Of a stretch of DNA of 64,000 nt, positions 39,001 through 50,117 are shown piece by piece. Position numbers and translations under genes: made by a program. The notes beneath the pieces are model-generated. The model searched no databases. It was not told the origin of the DNA and saw only the letters and a list, made by a program, of their open reading frames with translations. Within the stretch, counting starts at the first letter, position 1. Every line of letters begins with the position of its first letter. The stretch is from Rhizophagus clarus (lineage: Eukaryota; Glomeromycota; Glomeromycetes; Glomerales; Glomeraceae): the NCBI GenBank assembly GCA_015698045.1, contig BLAL01000180.1, positions 744,001-808,000 of the forward strand, given 5' to 3'.

Positions 39001-39219
39001 TTAGCGTTAGTCAAATGGTACAAACCGGTTCAAGATCATAGTACAAGATATTATTGCCAAGTAGATAACGACATAAAATCATGTAATATGGAATTATGGA
39101 CAAATGAGTTTTATGATATGAGAAGAGACAGTATTATACCCATACATCATATAATAGGAAAATTCATTAAATGTAATTTTGATACTGGGACGAGAAAAAC
39201 AAAGAATATATGGCTGTGA
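36033..39219 (+). pseudogene. CACTA/Plavaka-type transposase (TNP2-like), three in-frame stops
   Basis: Two exons, 36033-38337 and 38402-39219, joined by a GTACGT...TAG intron in phase; 1041 codons in all. The N-terminus has a Cys/His cluster (VHCFCKECNGKLVDPRTKLKH) typical of fungal elements of this group. An acidic low-complexity stretch follows, then CDRCHKLYD and CRKW zinc-like motifs and the transposase core with DPMHCLFLG. The region WCYSFEQMNGILGS, after the splice, corresponds to the DUF4218-like segment. TGA 36969, TAA 36972 and TAG 37866 interrupt the frame, but there is no frameshift in 3.1 kb. Either the copy is recently inactivated or the stops are read through; inactivation is simpler. 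Start: ATG after the A-run. Confidence 0.85.
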
Positions 39220-39441
39220 TTCCTTTAAATAAAAAAATTTCGTTTTAAAAACTTTATATAATATAAAATGAATTATATGTAAAATCAGAATGGCGAATTC
39301 AATTATAGCATTTGTATTTGATTAAATTATAACAATCATTTTTTTTTGGCACAAGAATAACGATAAAGGTTACATATACCGTAATTAATTCTAACTGCGT
39401 GAAAAATCAGATAATTCAGATAACAAGAGATCTTATTTTGA

Positions 39442-39647
39442 GCCGGCAAAGTTGTATTGCAAATCGGTCTTTTATTACGGCATTACGATACAAGCACCAT
39501 ACTTTGTGATTAATAACTCTAATCATGTAATAATTTTTAGATATCAAAGGTTTATTTTATTTTAATTAAATATCACATAAAGTATAAAACAATTATTCTG
39601 GCTATATAAATACATTTAAGGCCGGCAAAGCTGTATTGCAAATCGGC
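39442..39647. repeat. Direct repeat pair ggcaaagYtgtattgcaaatcgg
   Basis: A segment of about 28 bp at 39442-39470 recurs at 39619-39647 with one or two differences, within the right subterminal region of the transposon. Confidence 0.7.
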
Positions 39648-39750
39648 CCTTCTTATTTGAAAAGGGTAACAATTACATTAAATTAATACGGCACTTATTC
39701 AAAAATGTTTAAAAATGTTGCAACTTAATTCTCCAATAATCATCATTGTT

Positions 39751-40006
39751 ATAATCAAGTTACTTACGACTTAAGCCTACTTTGATTATAAATAAAACGG
39801 CACTTCGCACATACAGAGCTCATGATATATGAGTTATCCCATCATGCCTATTTTACCCCTTGATAAAGGATTTTCGTTGCATGTACTTTCCTAATCAATG
39901 ATAATCAAAGTTACTTACGACTTAAGTCTACTTTGATTATAAATAAAACGGCACTTCGCACAGACAGAGCTCATGATATATGAGTTATCCCATCATGCCT
40001 ATTTTA
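39751..40006. repeat. Tandem duplication, about 105 bp repeated at 150-bp spacing
   Basis: The block at 39751-39855 (ataatcaagttacttacgac ... catcatgcctatttta) is repeated at 39901-40006 with only a few changes. Each copy begins with an imperfect palindrome (ataatcaaag.tact...agtctactttgattat). Located in the right part of the transposon. Confidence 0.85.
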
Positions 40007-40554
40007 ACTATGATTAAAGAATTTACATTATTATTGTAAATATTTTACTCATAAGTCATAATGATATCTATTTAGACTTTGACGAATAATGCGACAGAGG
40101 AGGCGGAATTATCATAACCAAAATTCGAAGCGAGAGGTCTATGTATAGTAAATAGATCATCAACTTTGGTACCAGAGTTATTTACAAACTTTAGGTGGCC
40201 ACCTAGCCCACCTTTCCTATAACACACTATGCACGACGGCAAACGGTATAGGAGGCAGACTCTTCTTTCAGAAAGAAAGTTTTTTTTTGAAAAAAAAAAA
40301 ATATTACAATTAAATAGCGTTTAATTAAATGTGATTAATTAACTTTTTAGGAATAGGCCTTATCAATGCGATCTCATCAGTTTCGATTATCACTGTTCAA
40401 CCTTATGAATACTTCAGTTATTGTTTGTGAAATCGAACCAACTGGGAATTCAATGTACAAAACAAGTAGAATATTTAGAATAGTATCTTATATTTATTAG
40501 TATAATAAATAATTTCAAAAATCCTATGATGTAAAATTACGAAATATTACAATT

Positions 40555-41067
40555 TAAATATCGGCAAAGGCTATTTTAAATAGAGTAAAATCTTTATTCG
40601 ACCTGTGTCAAAAGCGGTAAAGTTTACACTAAATATAATATCTCCGGTTTAAATATCGGCATTTAATTAAAAAAAAGGTAAAAATCAGCCGCTAAAATCG
40701 GCATTTCTGGATGAAAAATTGGAAGTTAACAAAAATCGGCAAAAAATTAGTAAAATAATCGGTAAAGCCTTATTAAAGTCGGCAAGGGAATTTTAAATAA
40801 GATAAAATCCTTTATTCGAACTATACGAAAAGGGTAAAGTATATAATAAATATAATATCTCCGGTTTAAATATCGGCATTTATTTAAAAAAAGGTAAAAA
40901 TCGGCCGCTAAAATCGGCATTTATGACTGAAAAATCGGAATTTAACAAAAATCGACAAAAATAGATATGGCTATACTAAAATAAGCAAAATTTGGCATAT
41001 TCTATATTGAAGTCGGCAAGGCTATTTTAAATAGAGCAAAATCCGATTTTTTTTCATTCGACCTGTG
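40555..41067. repeat. Right terminal tandem repeats containing internal copies of the transposon terminus
   Basis: Three units of about 220-240 bp each begin near 'cggcaaggctattttaaatagagcaaaatc'. Each carries a version of the terminal sequence: ttattcgacctgtgt at about 40596, tttattcgaactatac at about 40811, and the true end ttcattcgacctgtg at 41067. Between them lie matching aaatcggc and 'aatatctccggtttaaatatcggcatt' motifs. Confidence 0.85.
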
Positions 41068-41382
41068 ATTATTTTTTTTTCTTTTTTGTAATATTATCAG
41101 ATGAAAAGCATAACCAGACTTTTGGAATTAAGGTAAGAAAGGATGGAGAAAGTGTTTTTGATATTTTTTTTAATTAATTAATTATTTATTTTTTTTGTTT
41201 ATTTTTATAGTATTGCCAGACGAAAAGCATGACCAGACTTTTAGAATTAAGGTAAGGGAGAATAGAAAGATGTTTTTCATTGTTCTTTTTTTAACTAGTA
41301 ATTAATTATTTTTTTTTTCTTTTTTTGTAATGTTGCCTGATAAAAAACATGACCAGACTTTTGGAATTAGGGTATTAAAAAC
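41068..41382 (+). repeat. Tandem array of about 120-bp exon-like units (right part)
   Basis: Three further units continue the array split by the transposon (cores near 41090, 41210 and 41329), with the same T-rich/TAG(or TAA) - 41-nt core - GTAAG layout. The last core ends with gtatt rather than gtaag. The first three bases, ATT, are the right copy of the target-site duplication. Confidence 0.85.
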
Positions 41383-42024
41383 TGAAAAAGAATAATAAAA
41401 ATAAATAAATTTGGTTTAAAATACTGAAAAAAAGTGAAAAAATAAATAAAATAAAATAAATTTTGGTAAATACCAAGTAATTTACATTTACTAAAATTAG
41501 TATTTTTTAAAAATAAATCCACATATATCTATTATAAACTCTACGCAAACATAATATGTGAGTTACTTCCAAATTGACCAATTTACGCAAACTTAATTTG
41601 TGGATTTAAAAAGTAATTTCATATAAACTCTACATAAACCTGTATATGAGTTATATTAGTATTATTTGGGGGTTCTACTCTTACTATTATTTAATTTTTA
41701 TATTCCAAAACCTGAGCTATTAAAAACAGAAAATATAAACAATATATTACTTATTTTAGATTTAGTCATTACATAGAAGATAAATATGAATATTTTATCA
41801 TTTAAAATACCAATCAATTACTGCTGATCCTTACACTATATATAGTCTAGTAATTCTATATTTTTGTATAAATATGTAATTTATAATTCTGGTAATTAAT
41901 TACCAGAATTTTTAAAAATATGTAAATACATAATTATTTATGTCATACATAATTGGCGTAAATATTATTAGTTAATTATGAGTCATGTGATCTCAATTTT
42001 TGAACTGTTAATTTTGATGTTTTT

Positions 42025-42625
42025 TGTATTTTTAATATATAAAAATGTTGAAATAGTTAGTTTTAGCATTTTTTTTTTACTTTTTACATATAAAAATACT
42101 GAAACAGTTAGTTTTAGCATTCTTTTTTAACTTTTTATATAAAAAATGCCTGAACAGTCTATTCTAGTATTCTTTTTTTATTTTTTACATATAAAAATAC
42201 TAAAATTAACAGGTTTGAGATTTTTTTGCATTTATATATACAGTATATAAAAATGCTGAAATAATCAGTTTCAGTATTTTTTTTGCATTTTATAAATAAA
42301 AATATTGGAACAATTTGTTTCAGCATTTTTTTTATTTTTACATATAAAAATACCAAACTGACAAACTTAGCATTTTTTTTGACTTATTATATATAAAAAT
42401 ATCAAAACTGTCAGTTTTAGTAGGATTTTAATTTTTTATATATGTAAACTAACTTTTTTTTTTGCATTTATATTTATAAAATACCAGAACTGATGGTTTC
42501 ATCATTTTTTTGCACATTTTTATATATAAAAATACTAGAATTATCAATTTTAGCATTTTAGCATTTTTTTACGTATTTTATATATAAGAATGTCAGAACT
42601 ATTAGTTTTAGTATTTTTTTATATT
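42025..42625. repeat. Tandem repeat, about 55-60 bp unit
   Basis: About ten diverged copies of 'tatataaaaatactgaaacagttagttttagcattttttttact'. Fragments of open frame on the minus strand here merely reflect the repeat. Confidence 0.75.
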
Positions 42626-43219
42626 CAATAATATTTATAATAATTACATTTGACATAATTATTTATGTTTTATATAAATAATTATGAAATATGTAATTAT
42701 TTATGTATTTTGATTTACAAATTATATTTTTAGTTATATAATTACCAGGTCATATATACCTTATACAAATACTTTAAATAATAATACTAAATTGATACTT
42801 AAAGATAAAGGCAAAAAGAAAAATAAAAAGAAAAAAGATTACACCATAAATTCTGAATTTTTAAGATAAAACTATTAAGATAACAACTTTTTTAATATTT
42901 ATACTAAATACTTCTAATAAAATAAAGAAAAATAAAATGTTAAAAATAAGATAGCAGTATATATTATTACTAAATATTAAGCACTTAAGGGTTGCAATTT
43001 TATTTGTAATATTCTTATATATAATATTTCTACTAATTGGAATAATTGTATACTTTTACAGTAATTATTTACTTAAGATAATATTATTTCTATTAATGTT
43101 AAGCAATAATACAAATATAAAACAATATAATATAGACTTATAATTTCTAAATTTTTTAGGACTTATAAGTCACAGTAAATAGTTTTTCTTACAGGCATAC
43201 CTACTTATTAGTTTTAAGT

Positions 43220-43440
43220 ATTATAATCTCTTAAAGAACAAAAAGAATGTGAGAGATTCCAAGTTGTTATCTACGATCTTTTTAAATTAATAATTACAGT
43301 TTTCTTGGTTGAATTTTAACACAAAGTTTTCTTAAATAATTAAATGTAAAAATGTTTAAAAAAATAAAGTTTTTAGATAGAAAGCAAAAGATTGTTGGCT
43401 ATTTTAAATTTTGGAATCACTTATATTAGTTATATAAGTG
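43220..43440 (+). mobile_element. Relic of the gag-like retroelement
   Basis: The stretch 'tctcttaaagaacaaaaagaatgtgagagattccaagttgtt' closely parallels 25009-25050 of the gag-like insertion, and a later stretch (43365-43425) parallels 'agattgttggctattt..aa.tttggaa'. Colinear order over about 200 bp supports a decayed copy. No tail or target duplication is left. Confidence 0.55.
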
Positions 43441-44773
43441 TATTAATAATTCAACATTCTGGTTCAATATGAATATTTTATGGTATAAATAAGTATTGTT
43501 CATATTTAACAAAAAGAAGAAGAAGAATTTTACCTTAACTTCAGCTAAGTATAACAAATAAGTGAAAACCCAGTCATTAAACTTCTTTTCTATTAATATT
43601 TAACATACTCCTTTCACTGGATTTAATAAGACCCATACCATATAAAAAATCCTAAAATTAAAAATTTACGCTCTTTTAAATGAAAAATTAATACAGTCTA
43701 GTCAATATGAGACAAATCAAAGTGAAATACTTGAACAGGTTCTAAGATTTCTAAATAACATTTATATGCAAAAATCATTAAAATAAAATAAATTTTAGAG
43801 TGATTGGCTTTAAATGATTTACAAATTTAAAGAAATTTAATTTTTATTATTTAGTTTTTCGTCTAATTTTTTGTAGAATATTTTTTTTTTCTGTATCCAT
43901 TTTATTTTTTTAATATTAGCTTTAATTTTAAAGCAAATGGTTAAATTAATCTTTAGATTAGGAGTATATCTTAAAGTTATAGATATGATTATAATATAGT
44001 TCTACTTTTTAAATAAAGATGATGTATTTTTCAACACCTCTAAACTTAAAAAAAAATAATTATATTATATAATTTTTATAAGTATAATATAAGTTTTTAA
44101 TTATTTTTTTATTTTTATTATAACAAGAGAATTTATAATTAAAAGTAACTAATATAACTAATAAGATAAATTCAATATATATGTAAAACATGTAAGCATT
44201 GAAGATTGATCAAACTAATGCTAATTTAAAAAATTAAACTATTAAGGTATCACAAACTTCTCAGTTGAAATCACAAGTAAAAGTGACTTGACCCTGCAAA
44301 ATACTAAGTATCACTCCTACTATGAGGCCTCAGTACCTTCAAACACCAACCTAACAACCATCTTAGAAAGTGATAATGGTAAATTGCATAATCAACTCGC
44401 ATAATATATATAATAATCAAACATATCTATAGAAAAACAAACATATTGAAAAAGTTCTTTACAGAACAATTCTCTGTTATTAAAAATAAGTTTTTAGTTA
44501 TGTTTTTCTTTTGATAATTATATTATATTTATGATAATTATTATAAATAAATTTGTATTTATCAGTTATTATTATTAAAATCTAAAATTTTAAAATATTT
44601 ACTTCAATTAAAATATAATTTTGTTATATTACTATTATATAAAAATTTATATTTATTTACATTACATAATTTTATTACATCAATATATTTAAATTATTAT
44701 AAAATAATGATACTTTTTAAAATAACAAATCAAAATACTATTTAACTTTATTAAAAACTTTTGCCACGCCAGC

Positions 44774-45121
44774 TTGCCTCACCAATTCGAACGATTACCA
44801 CACATCATCTCTTTATACATAAAACCTATAAAAAATTTACAATTAGATCTTGATGATGAAAAAGATTTCTTAAAATTCTATAAATTTATTATTTTAAATA
44901 ACATGAAATATAACTTTCTACAAAGTAATTCTTTGTTTAGTATGTATGAGAAGTCACGATCTGGAGGGATAAAAATGGCCAAATTTTTGATCAAAAAAAA
45001 GGCGAGTAACGAAAATCCGGGTATAATAAATTTAATAATGGCCTTATCAACATGGTATATAATTATATTAGAATCAAAAATTAATATGAAGTACTACATG
45101 AAACAAATGAAAGATGTTTAG
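44774..45121 (+). pseudogene. HMG-box-like (MATA_HMG-type?) fragment
   Basis: An open frame of 115 codons without a proper ATG near its 5' end (first internal ATG about 44903). The second half has the spacing of an HMG box: NSLFSMYEKSRSGG for helix 1, then NLIMALSTWYI for helix 2 with the conserved Trp, then ESKINMKYYMKQMKDV for helix 3. Genes for such proteins are abundant in glomeromycete fungi. Missing start, no partner exon and isolation in repeats suggest a decayed copy. Assignment is tentative because key residues are only partly kept. Confidence 0.35.
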
Positions 45122-45892
45122 ATAAAAAAGAATCTAGCTTAATTTAAAATTCAGTAATTTCAAAGTCATGATATAAATAATTTTTAACGTTTATGAATTT
45201 ACAATACCTAAGTTCACTTGAATGCAGTATAAAAAGATCACGACAATGTGGCTTCTGCACTAACACTCGCGTTTTATTTTATTTTTTGGCATAAATTTCT
45301 GAAAATATATTTTTTTGCTGTTTGAATAATTGTTTTCGTTACAAAACGAAGAATTGTCGAGAACATGAAAGCAAAAAATTGGTTAAATATATGAGAATAC
45401 ATTTAAAGTATTCTCTTCTGGTAAATGTTAAAAGTCCCAAACCAATTCCGCCCAATCAAAATTTAAGATAGGATATCGATAAGACCCATTATAATAGTTG
45501 ATTGAGAAGTTTCTATATCTTTAAAATTAGATCCAGTTAATTATTATATTAGAAGAAAGTTCATTGAATAAATAATATTATTATTCATCAGAAAAATAAA
45601 AAGTATTATTTATTGTTACAAAAATTTAATGAGCATTTAAATTATATTAATTTTATTTTTTTTTTTTTATGCTCACTCCTTTATTTACAAACTAAGCAAA
45701 TTGAAAAAAAAATAAGTTAAAAAGAAAAAATAATATATATTTTTTCATATAAAGAAGAATTATTGAAGAAAAACTAATTTAATATATTTTAAAGTAATTA
45801 GGGTAGAGCGAAAATGATTAGAATATCTAACACACCCAACTTAAACATATTTCTCCCTTAATTCTTATATTAACATTCCCATGTATTTATCA
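45122..45892. other. Intergenic spacer
   Basis: AT-rich, with poly-T near 45655-45670. No gene or clear repeat. Confidence 0.6.
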
Positions 45893-46411
45893 TTAATCCT
45901 CCCCAACGGCTTCAATGTAAGCAGCACCGATTGGAGTACCACCCAATTTAACTACTACAAACATATGATGAATTTCTTCTAAAGTGAATTTATTATAAAA
46001 ATCATGTTGAAAACCAGAGGTTCCAGGAACATTAATAGTATATTTTAAAAATGGTGTCAAGTCCAAATCAGCAATATATGTAGGACATACAGGTCTACTA
46101 ACGATCATAATGGTATAAACGCTTGGATCTGGGTCAGTAAAACCAGTATTACACTGACCAATTACTCTAATTCCGCCATCGGGCATTAAAGTAAAAGTAA
46201 ATGTTCCTGATACATATTCGCCAACCTCAGCAAAAGGATCAAAATCTTTTTCGAAAAAAGCATGTAATGAAAAAAATGGTGGTGCTAATTGTCGTTTAAC
46301 TATTGATGTTTCTCCTTTTAGAGATATCGACTTATTTTCCAGTGGGACTGAATTTGTGAATGTTATAATAAAGAACATAAGAAAAAATGAAATTATGAAT
46401 TTTCGTGCCAT
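45893..46411 (-). CDS. Small secreted protein with Kex2-like propeptide site
   Basis: A single-exon gene of 172 residues. Residues 1-22 form a clear signal peptide (KFIISFFLMFFIITFTNS). A dibasic KR at about residues 39-40 (SIVKR/QLAPP) could be a Kex2 processing site. The mature part has few cysteines and a beta-rich pattern (YVSGTFTFTLMPDGGIRVIG, CNTGFTDPDPSVYTI, then HHMFVVVKLGGTPIGAAYIE). It is not a family I can name; the layout resembles superoxide-dismutase-like or other small beta-sandwich secreted proteins of fungi only loosely. It shares a G.F.F....G...I.G..N.GF pattern with the gene at 49233-49745, suggesting distant paralogy. A TA-rich run lies directly upstream of the ATG. Confidence 0.75.
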   Translation of the reverse strand: MARKFIISFFLMFFIITFTNSVPLENKSISLKGETSIVKRQLAPPFFSLHAFFEKDFDPFAEVGEYVSGTFTFTLMPDGGIRVIGQCNTGFTDPDPSVYTIMIVSRPVCPTYIADLDLTPFLKYTINVPGTSGFQHDFYNKFTLEEIHHMFVVVKLGGTPIGAAYIEAVGED

Positions 46412-49232
46412 ATTATATATATATATATATATATATATTTTTTTTATTTTTTGGTTTTTTTTTTATATATATTTTGAAATAAATAATATTAAATTTCTCT
46501 TTTCTTTTCTATGACGTGAGCAAAATATCGTCAAAAAAACGAGCTTCGATAAATATATGTATTATATATTATATATATATCAAATATATAAGATATAGAA
46601 AAAAACGACGAACAGGAAAAAAAGAAAAAATTTTTTTTTTTTTTTTTTCAAATTGATTACAGAATTTCAAGTATTTTTATACACCGTAATAACCCATTGA
46701 ATCTGTTTCACACTGTATACTATAAATGTAATTGTAATATATTACACCTGTTTATTATGCAAAAATGCAGCGATATGCGCGCCCACTTTTTGTAAAGTTT
46801 TGGTAATTATTTATATTATTTTTTTTATTTTTATATTGTCTTTGTTTATATTTAGCTATTTATTTCCCCTGAAGACATCTTGAGACATCAATCCTTATAC
46901 GTAATTTATTAAGAATAAATTAACAAAGTCATACCTTTTTCTGTTTCCCTCATCGTTTAATAGTAAGTTGATCTCCATGCAAGAGTCAGGGACCGGTTAT
47001 TTCTATATAAAGTACATTTCAATTCAAAAAGACTTTAATAATCGTAGATCATCAAAGAATAAAAGTCTTATTATAACACAATTGTTCTAGTTTTGAATCG
47101 GGATTTAATTTATTAATAATATATGGGACTTCTAAATTTAAAATAAACCTGTTTAATAGTGATTGTGTGAATGCAATCTAAATATATATTAGCATAAATA
47201 AATCATAGTTTACCTTAAAATATACACTTTGTTTGCTGCGGTTTTTTTAAAAAAAAATGCATAAAATGCATTGTACAGGTTCAAACATACCTATACGAAA
47301 GAGAGAATATTCATCGCTGCAGGCAGTGAGTGTGTTTCATTATTCTTGGCGAAAAATGTCAAAGCACGTATGTTGGAGTTAAAGTGTATTATAATCTATA
47401 TTTAAAAGAATTAAAAAAAAAAACAAAAAAAAAAAAAATAATCTGAAATAAAAAAAAAAAAAAAATAAATCCTAAATATAACTGTAGATTCAGTTTTCCG
47501 TTATCTCCGAACATTGCCGGTAATTCTAAAGATCCGGGTCACTACTATTTTGTTAATTAAAAATAACAACTATTATTTCCTTTTGTTACCTAAGTTCATT
47601 ATACGAAATAATTTTAATTTTTTAGGTTAGACTAATTACTTAAATGAAAAATATCCGTTAGTGCTTGTCTGATTATTTGGCTCATTTCTCTTTGTACTAA
47701 ACCTTTATTGGAAAATTATGTGTAAATTTATTGAAAGTAATGGTAAATTAATATTCTTTTTTCTTCTTAATTGATACAAATTTGATGTCATTGTCAAAAA
47801 TAATCTGTAATCCAAGAATTTCTCCTTGAAAGTTTTGAATATATTTTTAAATCTCCCTTTTCAACTAAAGAAAAAAAAAAAATTTGTTTTTAACTTACTG
47901 CGCCACAGGCTGTAATCGAATTTCTTTACAATCCTTGCAACACGTAAACAAAAAAGCTATAAGTTCATTTGTTTTAATCTGATTCATAAGCTTATGCATT
48001 ATTAATGATATTTTTAACCAATCAATTCGCTATTTTTACAATTTATTTTTACGGAGTTTAATTCCGAAATATATTTTATTTTTCCTTTTTCTTATAATTC
48101 TTTTTGAAATACTCGACGTTACACAGATTTGATACATTCCCTAATTAGGTTTGTTTCATGTTAACTGATACATCACTGAAACAACATTTTTTATGTTTTT
48201 GCCTTAATACAAATCACGTTTTGCAAAGACGTAACGCGTTTCTACAGACGCGCTTAAAATTTTACTGGGTACGTTGACAAATGAAGTAATTTAAGTAAGT
48301 TATATAAAATTCCATAATTATACTCATTATAATGTTTCAAACTCGTATTTTGTTTCGAATTTTGTGTTACATAAATACACATAATCATTTCCCATTCATT
48401 TTATCAGGTGATGGAATTTTTTAAAATCTTTCTTCGAATTTTACACTTTAAAAAGGTAGGAAATTTCTCCGCTTTTTATTAAAGATTCATTGTATTATTC
48501 GAAAAAAATGAAACAGGCATGGGCCAGTGATTTGATAATCCAAGCCTAAGCCATGTTAAATAATCAATCTGAAGTTTAATAACGTTTCATTTAGATACTA
48601 AATTAAAAGAATTTGGCTTTCTTTCTAAATTGATGGACCTTTAGTGTTACTATCATTGTTTAATATTGGAGCGAAAACGGTTTAAAATCGGACGTGAGGC
48701 TTATGGTTTAGACAGGGCTAAGGTTTCGAGCTATGAGTTGAATAATTGTTAGGATATTTAGCGTGTGAACATACATACAAATAGCATATGAATATTCGTA
48801 AGATATATATTTATAATGTGTTAGTCTATTTAGTATGGCCTAAACAAATCTAAAAATAGTTAATCTTATTTTTAGTCACATGTCTTAGCACAGCCTCAGC
48901 GAAGGGATTTGGTTTTTATAAAATATATTATTGTTAATGATAATATATATAACAGGGATTCTCATTAAATGTCTTTGGATCCGCATCTTTTCCTTGAAAT
49001 TTTAAAAACAATGCTGTTTTTGTATATAGGATATGTTTATCAAGTTACGCAAATTAAAATCTTTGATATTCGGAAAATTTTTCCATTGATTAGTGCGTGT
49101 TAATAGCATATTTTAGTATAGAAAGTAAATCATATTGAGACCAGACAAATTTCAACAAAAAAGAATTCAAAAATTTTTATTAAATTTTCATTCAGATAAA
49201 AATACTGGATATATATATAGTACATATTATAT
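46412..49232. other. Intergenic region, 2.8 kb
   Basis: Less extremely AT-rich than the flanks, with a TA run and poly-T just upstream of the 45893-46411 gene and A-runs near 47410-47470. No open frame above background and no repeat with clear ends. Confidence 0.55.
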
Positions 49233-49745
49233 TTAGTGAATTCCCTGAATACCAGTAGACCCACCACTACCGCGAACAACAAAATTAGGACCGGATCTAA
49301 AACTTTGACGTTTATTATATGGCCCACTATTACATTTTGCAAGAAGAATACCATTACTGTGACAATCAAGATTGATATAGTCAAACTTATGACTGAAAGC
49401 CCTTGTACCACCATCGTTTGTTACTTGAACATCCAATTCATTTGTAATGTTAAATTCGATTTTACCACATTCATCTTGAATTAAAAAGTCGTAAGTGCAT
49501 TTTTGGTCAAAACCTTCATTGAAAGCACCAAAGATAGTGGTGCAACCAGTTTCATCTTGAGCAAAGGCTATGAAACCTCTGAAAGGACCAGAAGAAGGAC
49601 TTGAATTGAAATTCGCGTAGGCGGTAGTACAAGTACATTGATTCCGTTTGTAAAATATTTCAGTTAATTTATCGTTAGCTGGCAAAGCAGCTGAAACAGT
49701 AATTAGGAATAGGAAAACATGAATTAAAAGTGTCAATTTATTCAT
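49233..49745 (-). CDS. Small secreted cysteine-containing protein with Kex2-like site
   Basis: A single-exon gene of 170 residues. Signal peptide at residues 1-20 (LTLLIHVFLFLITVSAALP). A KR site at about residue 33 (IFYKR/NQC) would release a mature protein starting NQCTCTT. About seven cysteines in the mature part suggest disulphides. FRGFIAFAQDETGCTTIFGAFNEGF parallels the core of the 45893-46411 protein. The C-terminus is Gly/Ser rich (RGSGGSTGIQGIH). Both genes lie on the same strand 2.8 kb apart, as expected for diverged local duplicates. Candidate apoplastic or effector protein; function unknown. Confidence 0.75.
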   Translation of the reverse strand: MNKLTLLIHVFLFLITVSAALPANDKLTEIFYKRNQCTCTTAYANFNSSPSSGPFRGFIAFAQDETGCTTIFGAFNEGFDQKCTYDFLIQDECGKIEFNITNELDVQVTNDGGTRAFSHKFDYINLDCHSNGILLAKCNSGPYNKRQSFRSGPNFVVRGSGGSTGIQGIH

Positions 49746-50117
49746 ATTTAATTTTTATTTTTTTTTTCCTTTAAAAAAAAAATTATCTTTTTACGAGGAA
49801 AGTTGAACCATTTTTATATTAAAAAAAAAAAAAAAAAAAAATATGCTATCCAAATAATTTTTCGTCAGGTTTGTGTGTGCGAAATATTCGAATCATGTAT
49901 TTTTAGACGATACTTAAAAATTATACCATGTGATAATCCGTTGATTCTGTTGATTTCTGTTAAAACAAGTAATCTGATAATATTTTTGTATAATTAATTC
50001 ATTATTTATAACTCCATCACTTTTAATAAACTTTTTTCTTTTTTTTTTTTAAAAAAAAAAAATAAATAATAATAATTATAATGACAAATTGTTATAATTT
50101 CAATAATTTTTACAAAA

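Larger units (their letters stand above)
31385..41067. mobile_element. CACTA/Plavaka-like DNA transposon, 9.68 kb
   Basis: Perfect 24-bp terminal inverted repeats, CACAGGTCGAATG... at 31385-31408 and its complement at 41044-41067, are flanked by 3-bp ATT duplications (31382-31384 and 41068-41070). The empty site can be read from neighbouring array units. Inside are a TNP2-like transposase (36033-39219), a divergent spliced accessory gene, an RS-rich frame, and arrays of CCGATTT/AAATCGG motifs near both ends. CACAG termini, a 3-bp duplication, subterminal repeats and a DPMHCLFLG-containing transposase all fit the CMC/CACTA superfamily. Confidence 0.9.
41383..44773. other. AT-rich gene-free tract with relics
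   Basis: Very AT-rich. It includes a tandem repeat (42025-42625) and a decayed stretch related to the gag-like retroinsertion (43220-43440). A slightly less AT-rich island at 44235-44400 may be another relic, but no frame is convincing. Confidence 0.55.
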
